A DNA stretch of 64,000 nucleotides from Gammaproteobacteria bacterium (GTDB lineage Bacteria > Pseudomonadota > Gammaproteobacteria > Steroidobacterales > Steroidobacteraceae), in NCBI GenBank assembly GCA_025350055.1, contig JANXYK010000028.1, positions 30,794-94,793 on the forward strand. The letters run 5' to 3'. Shown in pieces: positions 19,407-29,521 of this stretch. Every line of letters starts with the position of its first letter. Within the stretch, counting starts at the first letter, position 1. The notes under the pieces are model-generated. The model saw only the letters and a list, made by a program, of their open reading frames with translations, made no database searches and was not told where the DNA came from. The position numbers and the translations under genes were made by a program.

Positions 19407-21656
19407 GTGAACACCGAAATCTCCCACCCCTCCGAAGTGCTGAAGGTCGCGGTCGATTGCCCGTTGCGCGCACTACTCGACTACCTGCCACCCGAGGGGC
19501 GCGCGGCGGCCTCCGTGCCGCCCGGAATCCGCGTGCGCATACCCATGGGCCGGCGCGAAGCCGTGGGCATCGTGGTCGGGAGCGCAGCGCAGTCGGCGCT
19601 CGCAAATGCCCGGCTGCGGCGCGTGGTATCGACGCTCGATGAGCAGCCACTGCTCGATGGCGCGCTGCTTGAGCTGCTGACCTGGACAGCGAGCTACTAC
19701 CATCATCCGCCCGGCGAAGTGCTGTGCGCGGCGCTGCCCGCAGCATTGCGCGCCGGCGGCGCGGCCGAGGCCAGCGAAGAGTGGCTGCGGCTCAGCCAGA
19801 GCGGTCGCGAGGCGGCGGCTGCAGGCGAACCCAAGCGCTCGGCGAAGCTACGCGAATTGCTGCAGGCATTGGCGGGCGCAGGCGCGGGCCTTTCGGCCAC
19901 GCAGCTCGCGGCTGCATCGCCGGGCTGGCGTCCACGCGCGCGCGCCCTGCTGGAGCGTGGCTACGCCACTCTTGAAGCGCTGACAGTCGGGGCCGCAACC
20001 CCAGCCGTGGCGCCGACATTGGCACGCGCCGACACGAGCGCGTGGCCAGCAGGTCCGGCCCTGAGCCCCGAGCAGGCGCAGGCGCTCGAGAGCATCGATG
20101 CCGAGTCGGGCCGCTTCGCTGCCTTTGTGCTGCAGGGAGCCACGGGCAGCGGCAAGACCGAGGTGTACCTGCGCCTGGTAGTGCGCGCGCTCGAGCGCGG
20201 CCGTAGCGCGCTGGTGCTGGTACCCGAGATCGGTCTCACGCCGCAGCTGCTGGAGCGCTTCCGCGAGCGTCTGCCAGTGCCGATGGCGGTGCTGCACTCC
20301 GCGCTCAAGGATGGCGAGCGACTGGCCGCGTGGCGCGCGGCGCGCGCGGGCACGGCGCGGGTGGTGATCGGCACGCGCTCGGCGGTGTTCGCGCCGATCC
20401 GCGATCTCGGGCTGATCGTGATCGACGAGGAGCACGATCATTCCTACAAGCAGCACGAGGGCGGTTGCCGCTACTCGGCGCGCGATGTCGCGGTGCGGCG
20501 CGCGCAGCAAGCCGGCGTGCCGGTAGTGCTCGGTTCCGCGACGCCTTCGCTCGAAACCCTGCAAAACGTGGCGCTGCACCGCTACCGTCAGCTGCCGCTG
20601 CCGCGGCGCGCCGACCAGGCCGCAGCGCCCAGCGTGGCGCTGATCGACCTGCGCGCGCACGCCGTGCACGCCGGGCTCGCAGGCCCCGTGATCCAGGCCA
20701 TCGAACGGCACCTGAACAGCGATGGCCAGGTGCTGGTGTACCTGAACCGCCGCGGCTACGCGCCCACGCTGCTGTGCACCAGCTGCGGCTGGATCGCGCC
20801 CTGCACCGAGTGCGATGCGCGCCTGACCGTGCACCAGGGCGTGAAGCAGCTGCGCTGCCACTATTGCGGCGCGGCGCAACCGCTGCCGCAGCGCTGCGGG
20901 CGCTGTGGCTTCACTGTAAAGCCGGTCGGTCAGGGTACGGAGCGCGTCGCCGAAACGCTCGCGACGCTGTTTCCCGCCGCGCCGCAGGCGCGGCTCGATC
21001 GCGACACGGTGCGCGACGCCGCCGACATCGATGCCGTGATGCGCTCGCTACTCGAGGGACGCGCGCGCATCCTGGTCGGCACGCAGATGGTGACCAAGGG
21101 CCATCACTTTCCGGGCGTCTCGCTGGTGGCGGTGCTCAACGCCGACCAGGGTTTGTTCAGCACCGATTTTCGCGCCGCCGAACGCCTTGCCCAGACCATC
21201 ATCCAGGTCGCCGGCCGCGCGGGGCGTGCACAGCGCACGGGCGAAGTGCTGATCCAGACGGCCTATCCCGAGCACCCCTTGCTGCAGAGCCTGCTCACGG
21301 GCGGCTACGAGAGTTTTGCGGCCGACGCCTTGCGCGAGCGGGCCGCGGCGCGCTGGCCGCCCTTCAGCCGGCTGGCGCTGCTGCGTGCCTCTGCGCCGCT
21401 CGCGCCACGGGCCATGGAGTTCCTCAACGACGCGCGCGCCTGTGCCGGCGACCATCCCGGCGCGCGGCTGCTGGGTCCGGTGCCCGCCGCGATGGCGCGC
21501 CGCGCCGGCCGCCACCACGCGCAGCTGCTGATCGAGCACGCCGGGCGCGGTGGGTTGCACCAGTTCCTCGATCAGTGGCTGCCGGCGATCGAAAAACTAC
21601 CTTCGGCGCGCCGGGTGCGCTGGGCGCTGGATGTAGACCCGCTGGATATCCAGTAG
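19407..21656 (+). CDS. priA: Primosomal protein N' (PriA helicase)
   Basis: A 749-residue superfamily-2 helicase that reloads the replisome at stalled forks. The N-terminal DNA-binding part begins LKVAVDCPLRALLDYLPPEG. Walker A is GATGSGKTEVYLR near residue 247, and the DEAH-like motif is VIDEEHDHSYKQHEG. The zinc-binding cysteines are in CTSCGWIAPCTECD, CHYCG and CGRCG, and the helicase C-terminal block contains GTQMVTKGHHFPGVSLV and IQVAGRAGRAQRTGEVLIQT. The GTG at 19407 is chosen because the homologous N-terminus starts just after it; the frame continues upstream without family similarity. Confidence 0.93.
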   Translation: MNTEISHPSEVLKVAVDCPLRALLDYLPPEGRAAASVPPGIRVRIPMGRREAVGIVVGSAAQSALANARLRRVVSTLDEQPLLDGALLELLTWTASYYHHPPGEVLCAALPAALRAGGAAEASEEWLRLSQSGREAAAAGEPKRSAKLRELLQALAGAGAGLSATQLAAASPGWRPRARALLERGYATLEALTVGAATPAVAPTLARADTSAWPAGPALSPEQAQALESIDAESGRFAAFVLQGATGSGKTEVYLRLVVRALERGRSALVLVPEIGLTPQLLERFRERLPVPMAVLHSALKDGERLAAWRAARAGTARVVIGTRSAVFAPIRDLGLIVIDEEHDHSYKQHEGGCRYSARDVAVRRAQQAGVPVVLGSATPSLETLQNVALHRYRQLPLPRRADQAAAPSVALIDLRAHAVHAGLAGPVIQAIERHLNSDGQVLVYLNRRGYAPTLLCTSCGWIAPCTECDARLTVHQGVKQLRCHYCGAAQPLPQRCGRCGFTVKPVGQGTERVAETLATLFPAAPQARLDRDTVRDAADIDAVMRSLLEGRARILVGTQMVTKGHHFPGVSLVAVLNADQGLFSTDFRAAERLAQTIIQVAGRAGRAQRTGEVLIQTAYPEHPLLQSLLTGGYESFAADALRERAAARWPPFSRLALLRASAPLAPRAMEFLNDARACAGDHPGARLLGPVPAAMARRAGRHHAQLLIEHAGRGGLHQFLDQWLPAIEKLPSARRVRWALDVDPLDIQ

Positions 21657-21707
21657 CTGTCGCTTTTTGGGTAGACTGCGCGACCACTCCCGCCCCCAAG
21701 GAACGCG

Positions 21708-23465
21708 GTGAAAACCGAGCTCGAAGACCTGCTGGCGCAAGCCGTGAATGCGCTGCCCGAAGGCCTGCTGAGGTCGCCGGTGGAACGCGCCTGGATCAAC
21801 GTCGAGCGCGCCCGCGATGCGCAGCACGGCGACTACGCCTGCAACATCGCCATGCGCCTCGCCAAGCTCGCCAGCGTCAAACCACGCGAGCTCGCGGCGG
21901 CCATCGTTGCGGCGCTGCCGGCCAGCCCCCTGCTCGAGCGCAGCGAAGTCGCGGGCGCGGGCTTCATCAATTTCTACCTGGCGCGCGCTGCGCACGGCAA
22001 TGCACTGCGGCGCGTGTTCAGCGAAGGCGAACGCTACGGCTGCAGCAGCGCGGCTGCAGGGCTGCCGGTGATGGTGGAATTCGTCTCTGCGAACCCCACC
22101 GGTCCGCTGCACGTGGGCCACGGTCGCCAGGCCGCCTATGGCGCCACGCTCGCCAACCTGCTGCGCGCGATCGGCCATCGCGTGCACCGCGAGTACTACA
22201 TCAACGATGCCGGCCGCCAGGTCGACATCATGACCGTCAGCGTGTGGGTGCGTTACCTGCAGGCCGCCGGCGTCGATGTGCCGTTTCCGCAAAATGGCTA
22301 TCGCGCCGATTACGTGCAGCCCATCGCCACGAAACTGCGAGCTGTAAAAGGTGCGACGCTCGAGCGTGCGGCCGCCGATGTCGTGCGCGATCTGCCGGCC
22401 GATGCGCCCGAGGGCGACAAGGAACAATACGTCGACGCGCTGATCGCGCGCATGCGCGCGCTGATCGGCGCAGCGAACTACGAGGCCGTGCTCGAGCTGT
22501 CGCTCGAGGCGATGCTGGCCGACATCCGCGCTGATCTGGCCGAGTTTGGAGTCGAGTTCGAACATTGGGCCTCGGAGCGCGCGATGGCGCGTTCAGGTGC
22601 CGTCGAGCGCGCGCTCGCGCGGCTGAGCGCGCAGGGCAATACCTATGAGAAGGATGGCGCGCTGTGGCTGCGCGCCAGCGCCCATGGCGACAGCGAGGAT
22701 CGCGTGCTGGTGCGCGCCAACGGCCAGCAGACATACTTTTCCCCCGACATCGCCTATCACCTCGACAAGCGCGCGCGCGGCTTCGAGAAGCTGATCGATG
22801 TCTGGGGCGCTGATCACCACGGCTACATCGCGCGCATGCGCGGTGCGCTGATGGCGCTGGGTGAATCGGCTGATTGCCTCGAGGTGTGCCTGATCCAGTT
22901 CGTCAGTCTGTTCCGCGGCGGCGAGAAGGTGGCGATGGGCAAGCGCGACGGGCAGTTCGTCACGCTGCGCCAGCTGCGTGAGGAAGTCGGCAATGATGCC
23001 TGCCGCCTGTTCTACCTGATGCGCAGCCACGATCAGCCGCTCGATTTCGACCTGGAGCTGGCCAAGTCGCGCAACAATGACAACCCGGTGTACTACATCC
23101 AGTACGCGCACGCGCGTGTGGCCAGCGTGATGAAGCAGCTGGCCTCGCGTGACCTGGCTTTCGATCAGGCACAGGCGCTGGCCTCGCTGGCGCTGCTCGA
23201 GAGCGTGCAGGAGACCGCGGTGCTCACGGCGCTCGCGCGCTTTCCGGAAGTGATCGCGCAGGCGGCCGGCAATCGCACGCCGCACACGCTGGTGCATTAC
23301 CTGCGCGAGCTCGCGCAGCATTTCCACACCTGGTACAACGCCTCCACCTTCATCGTCGATGACGCCGCCACGCGCTCGGCACGCCTCGGGCTGGCGCTGG
23401 GCGCGCAGCAGGTACTGCGCAACGGACTTGCGCTGCTCGGCGTCAGCGCGCCGGAGAGCATGTGA
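21708..23465 (+). CDS. argS: Arginyl-tRNA synthetase
   Basis: A 585-residue class I aminoacyl-tRNA synthetase charging tRNA-Arg. The HIGH-type motif is HVGH at residues 135-138 in FVSANPTGPLHVGHGRQ; the KMSKS region is degenerate as usual for ArgS (GEKVAMGKRDGQFVTLRQL). The C-terminal anticodon-binding DALR-type domain ends SPESM-like with HTWYNASTFIVDD. The start is a GTG at 21708 with AAGGA about 6 bases upstream. The stop overlaps the SPOR gene start (GTGA). Confidence 0.94.
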   Translation: MKTELEDLLAQAVNALPEGLLRSPVERAWINVERARDAQHGDYACNIAMRLAKLASVKPRELAAAIVAALPASPLLERSEVAGAGFINFYLARAAHGNALRRVFSEGERYGCSSAAAGLPVMVEFVSANPTGPLHVGHGRQAAYGATLANLLRAIGHRVHREYYINDAGRQVDIMTVSVWVRYLQAAGVDVPFPQNGYRADYVQPIATKLRAVKGATLERAAADVVRDLPADAPEGDKEQYVDALIARMRALIGAANYEAVLELSLEAMLADIRADLAEFGVEFEHWASERAMARSGAVERALARLSAQGNTYEKDGALWLRASAHGDSEDRVLVRANGQQTYFSPDIAYHLDKRARGFEKLIDVWGADHHGYIARMRGALMALGESADCLEVCLIQFVSLFRGGEKVAMGKRDGQFVTLRQLREEVGNDACRLFYLMRSHDQPLDFDLELAKSRNNDNPVYYIQYAHARVASVMKQLASRDLAFDQAQALASLALLESVQETAVLTALARFPEVIAQAAGNRTPHTLVHYLRELAQHFHTWYNASTFIVDDAATRSARLGLALGAQQVLRNGLALLGVSAPESM

Positions 23466-24076
23466 GCAACCGCCGCCTCACGGCACGCGACTACAAGAGC
23501 GTGAGCCGCGGCGGCATCGATTGGCACCGCTGGCGTGAGCTGGGCATCGGCCTCGGAATTGGCTTGCTGGTCGCACTGGTGGTCTATGTGAGCGACCATC
23601 GCGGCAGCGACCCGAGCAGCGAATCGGCGCCTGGCGCGCGTCACACGGTTGGCAACAATGCTGCGCACTCGGCGGCCGGCAATGCGGCCGCCAACAGCCC
23701 GGGCGGCACAGCGCGCGCTGGCGGCGCGATCGACAGCGATACCGAATATTCCTTCTACGACAAGCTGCCCAGCTACGAAGTCGTGGTGCCGGAGAAAGAG
23801 CGCGGCCGGCGCGTGGATGCCGCGGCGCGCGTCGAACAGCCGGGCACCTACTTCCTGCAGGTCGGTTCCTATCGCAGCGAGACCGAGGCCGAGCGCGTAC
23901 GAGCGCAGCTCGCGCGCCAGGACATCAGCGCCAGCGTGCAGCGCGTGCAGCTCGACAGCGATGTGTGGTTTCGCACCCGCATCGGCCCGCTCAAGGATCT
24001 CGACCAGCTCAACCGGCTGCGCCAGCGCCTGCAGGCGGCGGATTTCGATTCACTGGTGGTGCGCGTCACGGAATGA
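23462..24076 (+). CDS. SPOR-domain membrane protein (FtsN-like)
   Basis: A 204-residue protein with a short basic cytoplasmic start (SNRRLTARDYKSVSRGG), one transmembrane helix near residues 27-43 (LGIGLGIGLLVALVVYV), a Gly/Ala/Ser-rich linker and a C-terminal SPOR domain of about 75 residues. That domain includes YFLQVGSYRSETEAERVRAQLARQ and WFRTRIGPLKDLDQLNRLRQRL. SPOR domains bind denuded peptidoglycan at the division septum, so a cell-division or wall role is likely. Position next to argS is typical for FtsN-like proteins in proteobacteria. The start is GTG, overlapping the argS stop. Confidence 0.85.
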   Translation: MSNRRLTARDYKSVSRGGIDWHRWRELGIGLGIGLLVALVVYVSDHRGSDPSSESAPGARHTVGNNAAHSAAGNAAANSPGGTARAGGAIDSDTEYSFYDKLPSYEVVVPEKERGRRVDAAARVEQPGTYFLQVGSYRSETEAERVRAQLARQDISASVQRVQLDSDVWFRTRIGPLKDLDQLNRLRQRLQAADFDSLVVRVTE

Positions 24077-24079
24077 TGC

Positions 24080-25462
24080 ATGGACACTGCGCTCCTCAAT
24101 GCGCTGCGCGCGCAGCTCGGGCCCGAAGCGGTGGCGCTGGGCACCGATATCGGTGCACGTCATCACGGCGACTGGTCGGGTCATGATCGTTGCGCGCCGG
24201 TGGCGCTGCTGCGGCCGCGCTCCACAGCTCAAGTCGCTACTTGCCTCAAGCTCTGCAATGAGTACGCGCAGCCCATCGTCGTGCAGGGCGGGCTCACCGG
24301 TCTCGCGGGCGGCGCCACACCGCGCGAGGGCGAACTGGCGCTCTCGCTCGAGCGCCTGAAGGGCGTCGAGTCGCTCGATGTCGCCGGCGCCACGATGATT
24401 GCCGCGGCCGGCACACCGCTCGCGCTGCTGCATGAAGCCGCCGCCGCGCAGGGCATGCAGTTCGCGCTCGATCTTGCGGCCCGCGGCTCCTGCAGTATCG
24501 GCGGCAACATCTCCACCAATGCCGGCGGCATTCGCGTGATCCGCTATGGCATGGCACGCGAGCAAGTGCTGGGGCTCGAAGCGGTGCTGGCCGACGGCAC
24601 GGTGCTCAGTTCCATGAACACCATGCTGAAGAACAACGCCGGCTACGATCTCAAGCAGCTGTTCATCGGCACGGAAGGCACCCTCGGCATCGTCACGCGC
24701 GCGGTGCTGCGACTGCATCCTGCGCCCTGCGAGCGCCACACCGCGTTTGTCGCGCTGGATTCCTTTGCCGCGCTGGTGAGCCTGCTGGGCGAATGCCGGC
24801 GCCTCTATGGCGGCCAGCTCGCTGCTTTTGAAGTGATGTGGTCGGATTACTACGAATTCGCCGCGCGCCATGTGATGACAGGCGCCAGGCCTTTCGCCGA
24901 ACGACATGCGCTGTATGCGCTGATCGAACTGGAATCCTTCGAGCCCGGCAAGGATGCGGGCCGACTCGAGAGCGGACTCGCAACGCTGCTCGAACGCGGC
25001 ATCATCGTGGATGGCGTGGTCGCGCAATCGCTCGAAGACAGCCACCGCCTGTGGCGGGTGCGCGATGCCGCAGGTGAGCTGATGGTGCACATTCCGCACG
25101 CGCTCTCCTACGACATCTCGCTGCCGCTGTCGGCGACCGAGCTGTATCTCGAACAGCTGCTGCCTGCGATCGTGCCGCTGACGGGCAATGTGCCAGCTTT
25201 GCTGTTCGGTCACCTGGGCGATGGCAACATCCACCTGATGGTCGCTCCACGCGACCCGGCAGTGGAAATGCAACTCAATGACATCGTCTACGGTGCGCTG
25301 CGCGGCTTCGGTTCCGTGGCCGCCGAGCACGGCATCGGCACCGTCAAGCGCGCCTACCTCGGCAATTCGCGCAACGAAGCGGAGCTCGCACTGATGCGCC
25401 AGCTCAAACGCTGCCTGGATCCGCAGCAGATCCTGAACCCGGGCCGGGTGATCCTGGCCTGA
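24080..25462 (+). CDS. FAD-binding oxidoreductase (GlcD/D-lactate/D-2-hydroxyglutarate dehydrogenase type)
   Basis: A 460-residue VAO-type flavoprotein oxidising a D-2-hydroxy acid. FAD-binding motifs are VVQGGLTGLAGGATP near residue 74, LAARGSCSIGGNISTNAGG near residue 133 and LFIGTEGTLGIVTRAVL near residue 194. The C-terminal FAD-oxidase domain ends HGIGTVKRAYLGNSRNEAELALMRQLKRCLDPQQILNPG, with FGHLGDGNIHL as the metal/substrate site. The family covers glycolate oxidase GlcD, D-lactate dehydrogenase and D-2-hydroxyglutarate dehydrogenase; sequence alone does not decide between them. The ATG lies 3 bases after the SPOR gene stop. Confidence 0.87.
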   Translation: MDTALLNALRAQLGPEAVALGTDIGARHHGDWSGHDRCAPVALLRPRSTAQVATCLKLCNEYAQPIVVQGGLTGLAGGATPREGELALSLERLKGVESLDVAGATMIAAAGTPLALLHEAAAAQGMQFALDLAARGSCSIGGNISTNAGGIRVIRYGMAREQVLGLEAVLADGTVLSSMNTMLKNNAGYDLKQLFIGTEGTLGIVTRAVLRLHPAPCERHTAFVALDSFAALVSLLGECRRLYGGQLAAFEVMWSDYYEFAARHVMTGARPFAERHALYALIELESFEPGKDAGRLESGLATLLERGIIVDGVVAQSLEDSHRLWRVRDAAGELMVHIPHALSYDISLPLSATELYLEQLLPAIVPLTGNVPALLFGHLGDGNIHLMVAPRDPAVEMQLNDIVYGALRGFGSVAAEHGIGTVKRAYLGNSRNEAELALMRQLKRCLDPQQILNPGRVILA

Positions 25463-25469
25463 CGACGGC

Positions 25470-25485
25470 GGCCGGCTGGCCGGCC
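25470..25485. other. Short GC hairpin after the FAD dehydrogenase gene
   Basis: GGCCGG, loop CTGG, CCGGCC lies 8 bases beyond the stop codon. There is no T-run, so any role in transcript-end formation is uncertain. Confidence 0.25.
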
Positions 25486-25548
25486 TGGCAGCGCGAACCG
25501 CGTCAACGCGCGGGCGCCTGGAGCGTTCAGGGCAGGCAGAGGACATTT

Positions 25549-26979
25549 ATGACCCCAGCCGCCATAGCAGCCAACCGTTTCGGCATCGGAATGCGCGGCG
25601 ATGCCACGCCCGCAGCCGATCCGGTAGCCGCGCTGCACCAGGAGCTGTCGCAATTCCAGCCGCGGCCCGCTGCGCTCGCCTCGGTGCCCAATCGCAAGGC
25701 GGCTGCCGAGGCGCTGGAACAGCTGCGCATGGCCACACGCGAGTCGAAGCAGTCGGCGTCGAGCGCCGCGCCTGGGCCCGCTGGCGCAGCGGGCAACGAC
25801 ACGGCGCGCGGCGCGGCGCGCCACGAAGTGCGCGACCTCTACATTGACAGCGTCGGCGCGCGCGTCAACGCTGCGCTGCAGACCCCTACGCCATGGCTCG
25901 AACGGCTGGTGCATTTCTGGTCCAACCATTTTGCGGTGTCGGTGGACAAGCAGCCGGTGCTGGCCTTCGCGGGACTGCTGGAGTTCGAGGCCATACGTCC
26001 GCAGCTGCTCGGGCGCTTCGCCGACATGCTCATTGCGGTCGAACATCACCCGGCAATGCTGCTGTACCTCGACCAGGCGCAGTCCATTGGTCAGGATAGT
26101 GTCGTGGGACAGCGTCGCAGCGACTACGGCGCGAAACAGCACGGCCTGAATGAAAACCTGGCACGCGAGATCCTCGAACTGCATACGCTCGGCGTGCGCT
26201 CGGGCTACAGCCAGAACGATGTCACCGAACTGGCGCGCGCGCTGACGGGCTGGACCGTCGCGGGCCTGGGCGGCAACCGTCGCCGCCGCCGCGGTTTCTT
26301 CGCTGCCGAACCCGCACCCGGCGAAGCCTTTTTCCGCGAGCCGCAACATGAGCCCGGCGCGCGGCAGATCCTGGGCAAACGCTATGCCTCATCGGGTGCC
26401 CGCCAATCAAAGGCCGTGCTCGCCGATCTCGCACGCCACCGCGCGACCGCGCAGCACATCGCCACCAAACTGGCGCAGCACTTTGCCGGCGACTCGCCCT
26501 CGAGCGAGCTCGTCGCACGACTCAGCCATACCTTTCTGGAAACCGATGGCGACCTGCCGCAGCTCTATCGCACACTGCTCGAGGCACCAGAGTGCTGGAA
26601 CAGTGCGGCGCTCAAGTTCAAATCACCCTGGGACTGGTCACTCTCTGCATTGCGCTCGATCAACCTCGACAACGTCGAAGCCAAGGCCGCAGCCGGATTG
26701 CTGCTGGAACTCGGGCAAGCCGTATGGAAGCCCGGCTCACCGGCTGGCTACGATGATCTCGCGGCCAGCTGGGCTGCGCCCGACGCACTGGTGCGTCGCG
26801 TGGAGGCCGGTCAGCGCATCGCACAACGTGCGCCGCGCGGCCTCGATGCACGCGCGCTGGCCGCGCAGGTGTTGCCCGGCGGCGTGAGCGAGAGCACCTC
26901 TAAAGTGCTGTCGCAGGCCGAGAGCGGCCCACAGGCACTGGCATTGCTGTGGGCCAGCCCGGAGTTCATGCGCCGATGA
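25549..26979 (+). CDS. DUF1800 family protein
   Basis: A 476-residue protein of the DUF1800 family, whose biochemical role is unknown; members are usually encoded next to a DUF1501 protein, as here. It opens AAIAANRFGIGMRGDATPAADP, with the characteristic central block PWLERLVHFWSNHFAVSVDK and GLNENLAREILELHTLGVRSGYSQNDVTELARALTGW. AGAGGA sits just before the ATG. The stop overlaps the DUF1501 start as ATGA, implying coupled synthesis. Confidence 0.87.
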   Translation: MTPAAIAANRFGIGMRGDATPAADPVAALHQELSQFQPRPAALASVPNRKAAAEALEQLRMATRESKQSASSAAPGPAGAAGNDTARGAARHEVRDLYIDSVGARVNAALQTPTPWLERLVHFWSNHFAVSVDKQPVLAFAGLLEFEAIRPQLLGRFADMLIAVEHHPAMLLYLDQAQSIGQDSVVGQRRSDYGAKQHGLNENLAREILELHTLGVRSGYSQNDVTELARALTGWTVAGLGGNRRRRRGFFAAEPAPGEAFFREPQHEPGARQILGKRYASSGARQSKAVLADLARHRATAQHIATKLAQHFAGDSPSSELVARLSHTFLETDGDLPQLYRTLLEAPECWNSAALKFKSPWDWSLSALRSINLDNVEAKAAAGLLLELGQAVWKPGSPAGYDDLAASWAAPDALVRRVEAGQRIAQRAPRGLDARALAAQVLPGGVSESTSKVLSQAESGPQALALLWASPEFMRR

Positions 26980-28127
26980 GTACGCACACGCGCCGCCAGT
27001 TCATCGCCGGTTCCTTGCTCGCCGCGGCCAGCACGTCAATGCCGCGCCTGCTGCTCGCCGCCGCGGATACCGCGCGGCGCTTCGTATTCATCATCCAGCG
27101 CGGCGCGGCCGATGGCCTGGCCACCATCATGCCGACCGGTGACCCTGAGCTGCCACGGCTGCGCGCCGCACTGATCGCCGAGGGCGGCACACGGCTCGAT
27201 TCGATGTTCACGGCGCACCCGGCGCTGGTTGCCATCAGCGACCTGTACCAGCAGCGCGAAGCCCTGTTCGCGCATGCGATCGCCACGCCCTATCGCGATC
27301 GCTCGCATTTCGATGCGCAGAACGTGCTCGAGACCGGCGGACCTAAGCCCTATCACCTGAACGACGGCTGGCTCAATCGCCTGCTGACCCTGCTGCCGAA
27401 ATCCGCAGCGCAGGCGATTGCGCTCTCGGCGACGATTCCGGTCGCACTGCGCGGTGCCGTCGAAGTCGGCTCCTACGCGCCCTCGAATCTGCCCGAAGCG
27501 CGCGAGGATCTGAAGTCGCGCGTCGCGATGCTGTATGAATCAGACCCGATGCTGCACGAGCTGTGGCAGCAGGCGCAGGCCACGCAGGCAATGGCGGGCG
27601 ATAGTGCCGGCGGCAAGCGCGACCCCGCCGCGCTCGGCACGCTCGCGGCGCGCATGCTCGGTGGCGACGGCTCGGCACGTGTGGCGATGATCGAGACGCT
27701 TGGCTGGGATACGCACTTCGGGCAGGCCGGCCGCCTGGCCAATGAACTCAAGGGACTCGATGCACTGATCGGCGCATTGCGCGCCGGCCTCGGCGATCAG
27801 TGGCGACAGACGATCGTGCTGGTGGCCACCGAGTTCGGCCGCACCGCTGCGGCGAACGGCACCGGCGGCACGGATCACGGCACCGCCTCGGCCGCGATGC
27901 TGCTCGGCGGCGCCGTGCAGGGCGGGCGCGTGATCGCCGACTGGCCGGGCCTGGCCGCCAACCGTCTCTATGAGGGGCGTGACCTGCGCGCCACGATGTC
28001 GCTGGACAGTTTTATCGCAGGTGCGCTCGCCGAGCACTACCAGCTGGATGCCGCGCGCGTCGCCACGCGCTTGTTCCCGCAAGTGCCGCTGCCCAGCGCA
28101 CCGGTCAGCGGGCTGATACGCGCCTGA
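26976..28127 (+). CDS. DUF1501 family protein with Tat-type signal
   Basis: A 383-residue protein. The N-terminus THTRRQFIAGSLLAAASTSMPRLLLAA is a twin-arginine-like signal; the mature domain contains RFVFIIQRGAADGLATIMP and the metal-site-like segment VATEFGRTAAANGTGGTDHGTASAAMLLGG of the DUF1501/sulfatase-like alkaline-phosphatase fold. Substrate unknown. It is the partner of the DUF1800 gene immediately upstream and would act outside the cytoplasm. It converges with ntrX across 41 bases. Confidence 0.87.
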   Translation: MSTHTRRQFIAGSLLAAASTSMPRLLLAAADTARRFVFIIQRGAADGLATIMPTGDPELPRLRAALIAEGGTRLDSMFTAHPALVAISDLYQQREALFAHAIATPYRDRSHFDAQNVLETGGPKPYHLNDGWLNRLLTLLPKSAAQAIALSATIPVALRGAVEVGSYAPSNLPEAREDLKSRVAMLYESDPMLHELWQQAQATQAMAGDSAGGKRDPAALGTLAARMLGGDGSARVAMIETLGWDTHFGQAGRLANELKGLDALIGALRAGLGDQWRQTIVLVATEFGRTAAANGTGGTDHGTASAAMLLGGAVQGGRVIADWPGLAANRLYEGRDLRATMSLDSFIAGALAEHYQLDAARVATRLFPQVPLPSAPVSGLIRA

Positions 28128-28168
28128 CAGGCAGGCCTGCGATCAGCGCGTGGGGCCGCGTGCGCGCC

Positions 28169-29517
<1,349 letters not shown>

Positions 29518-29521
<4 letters not shown>
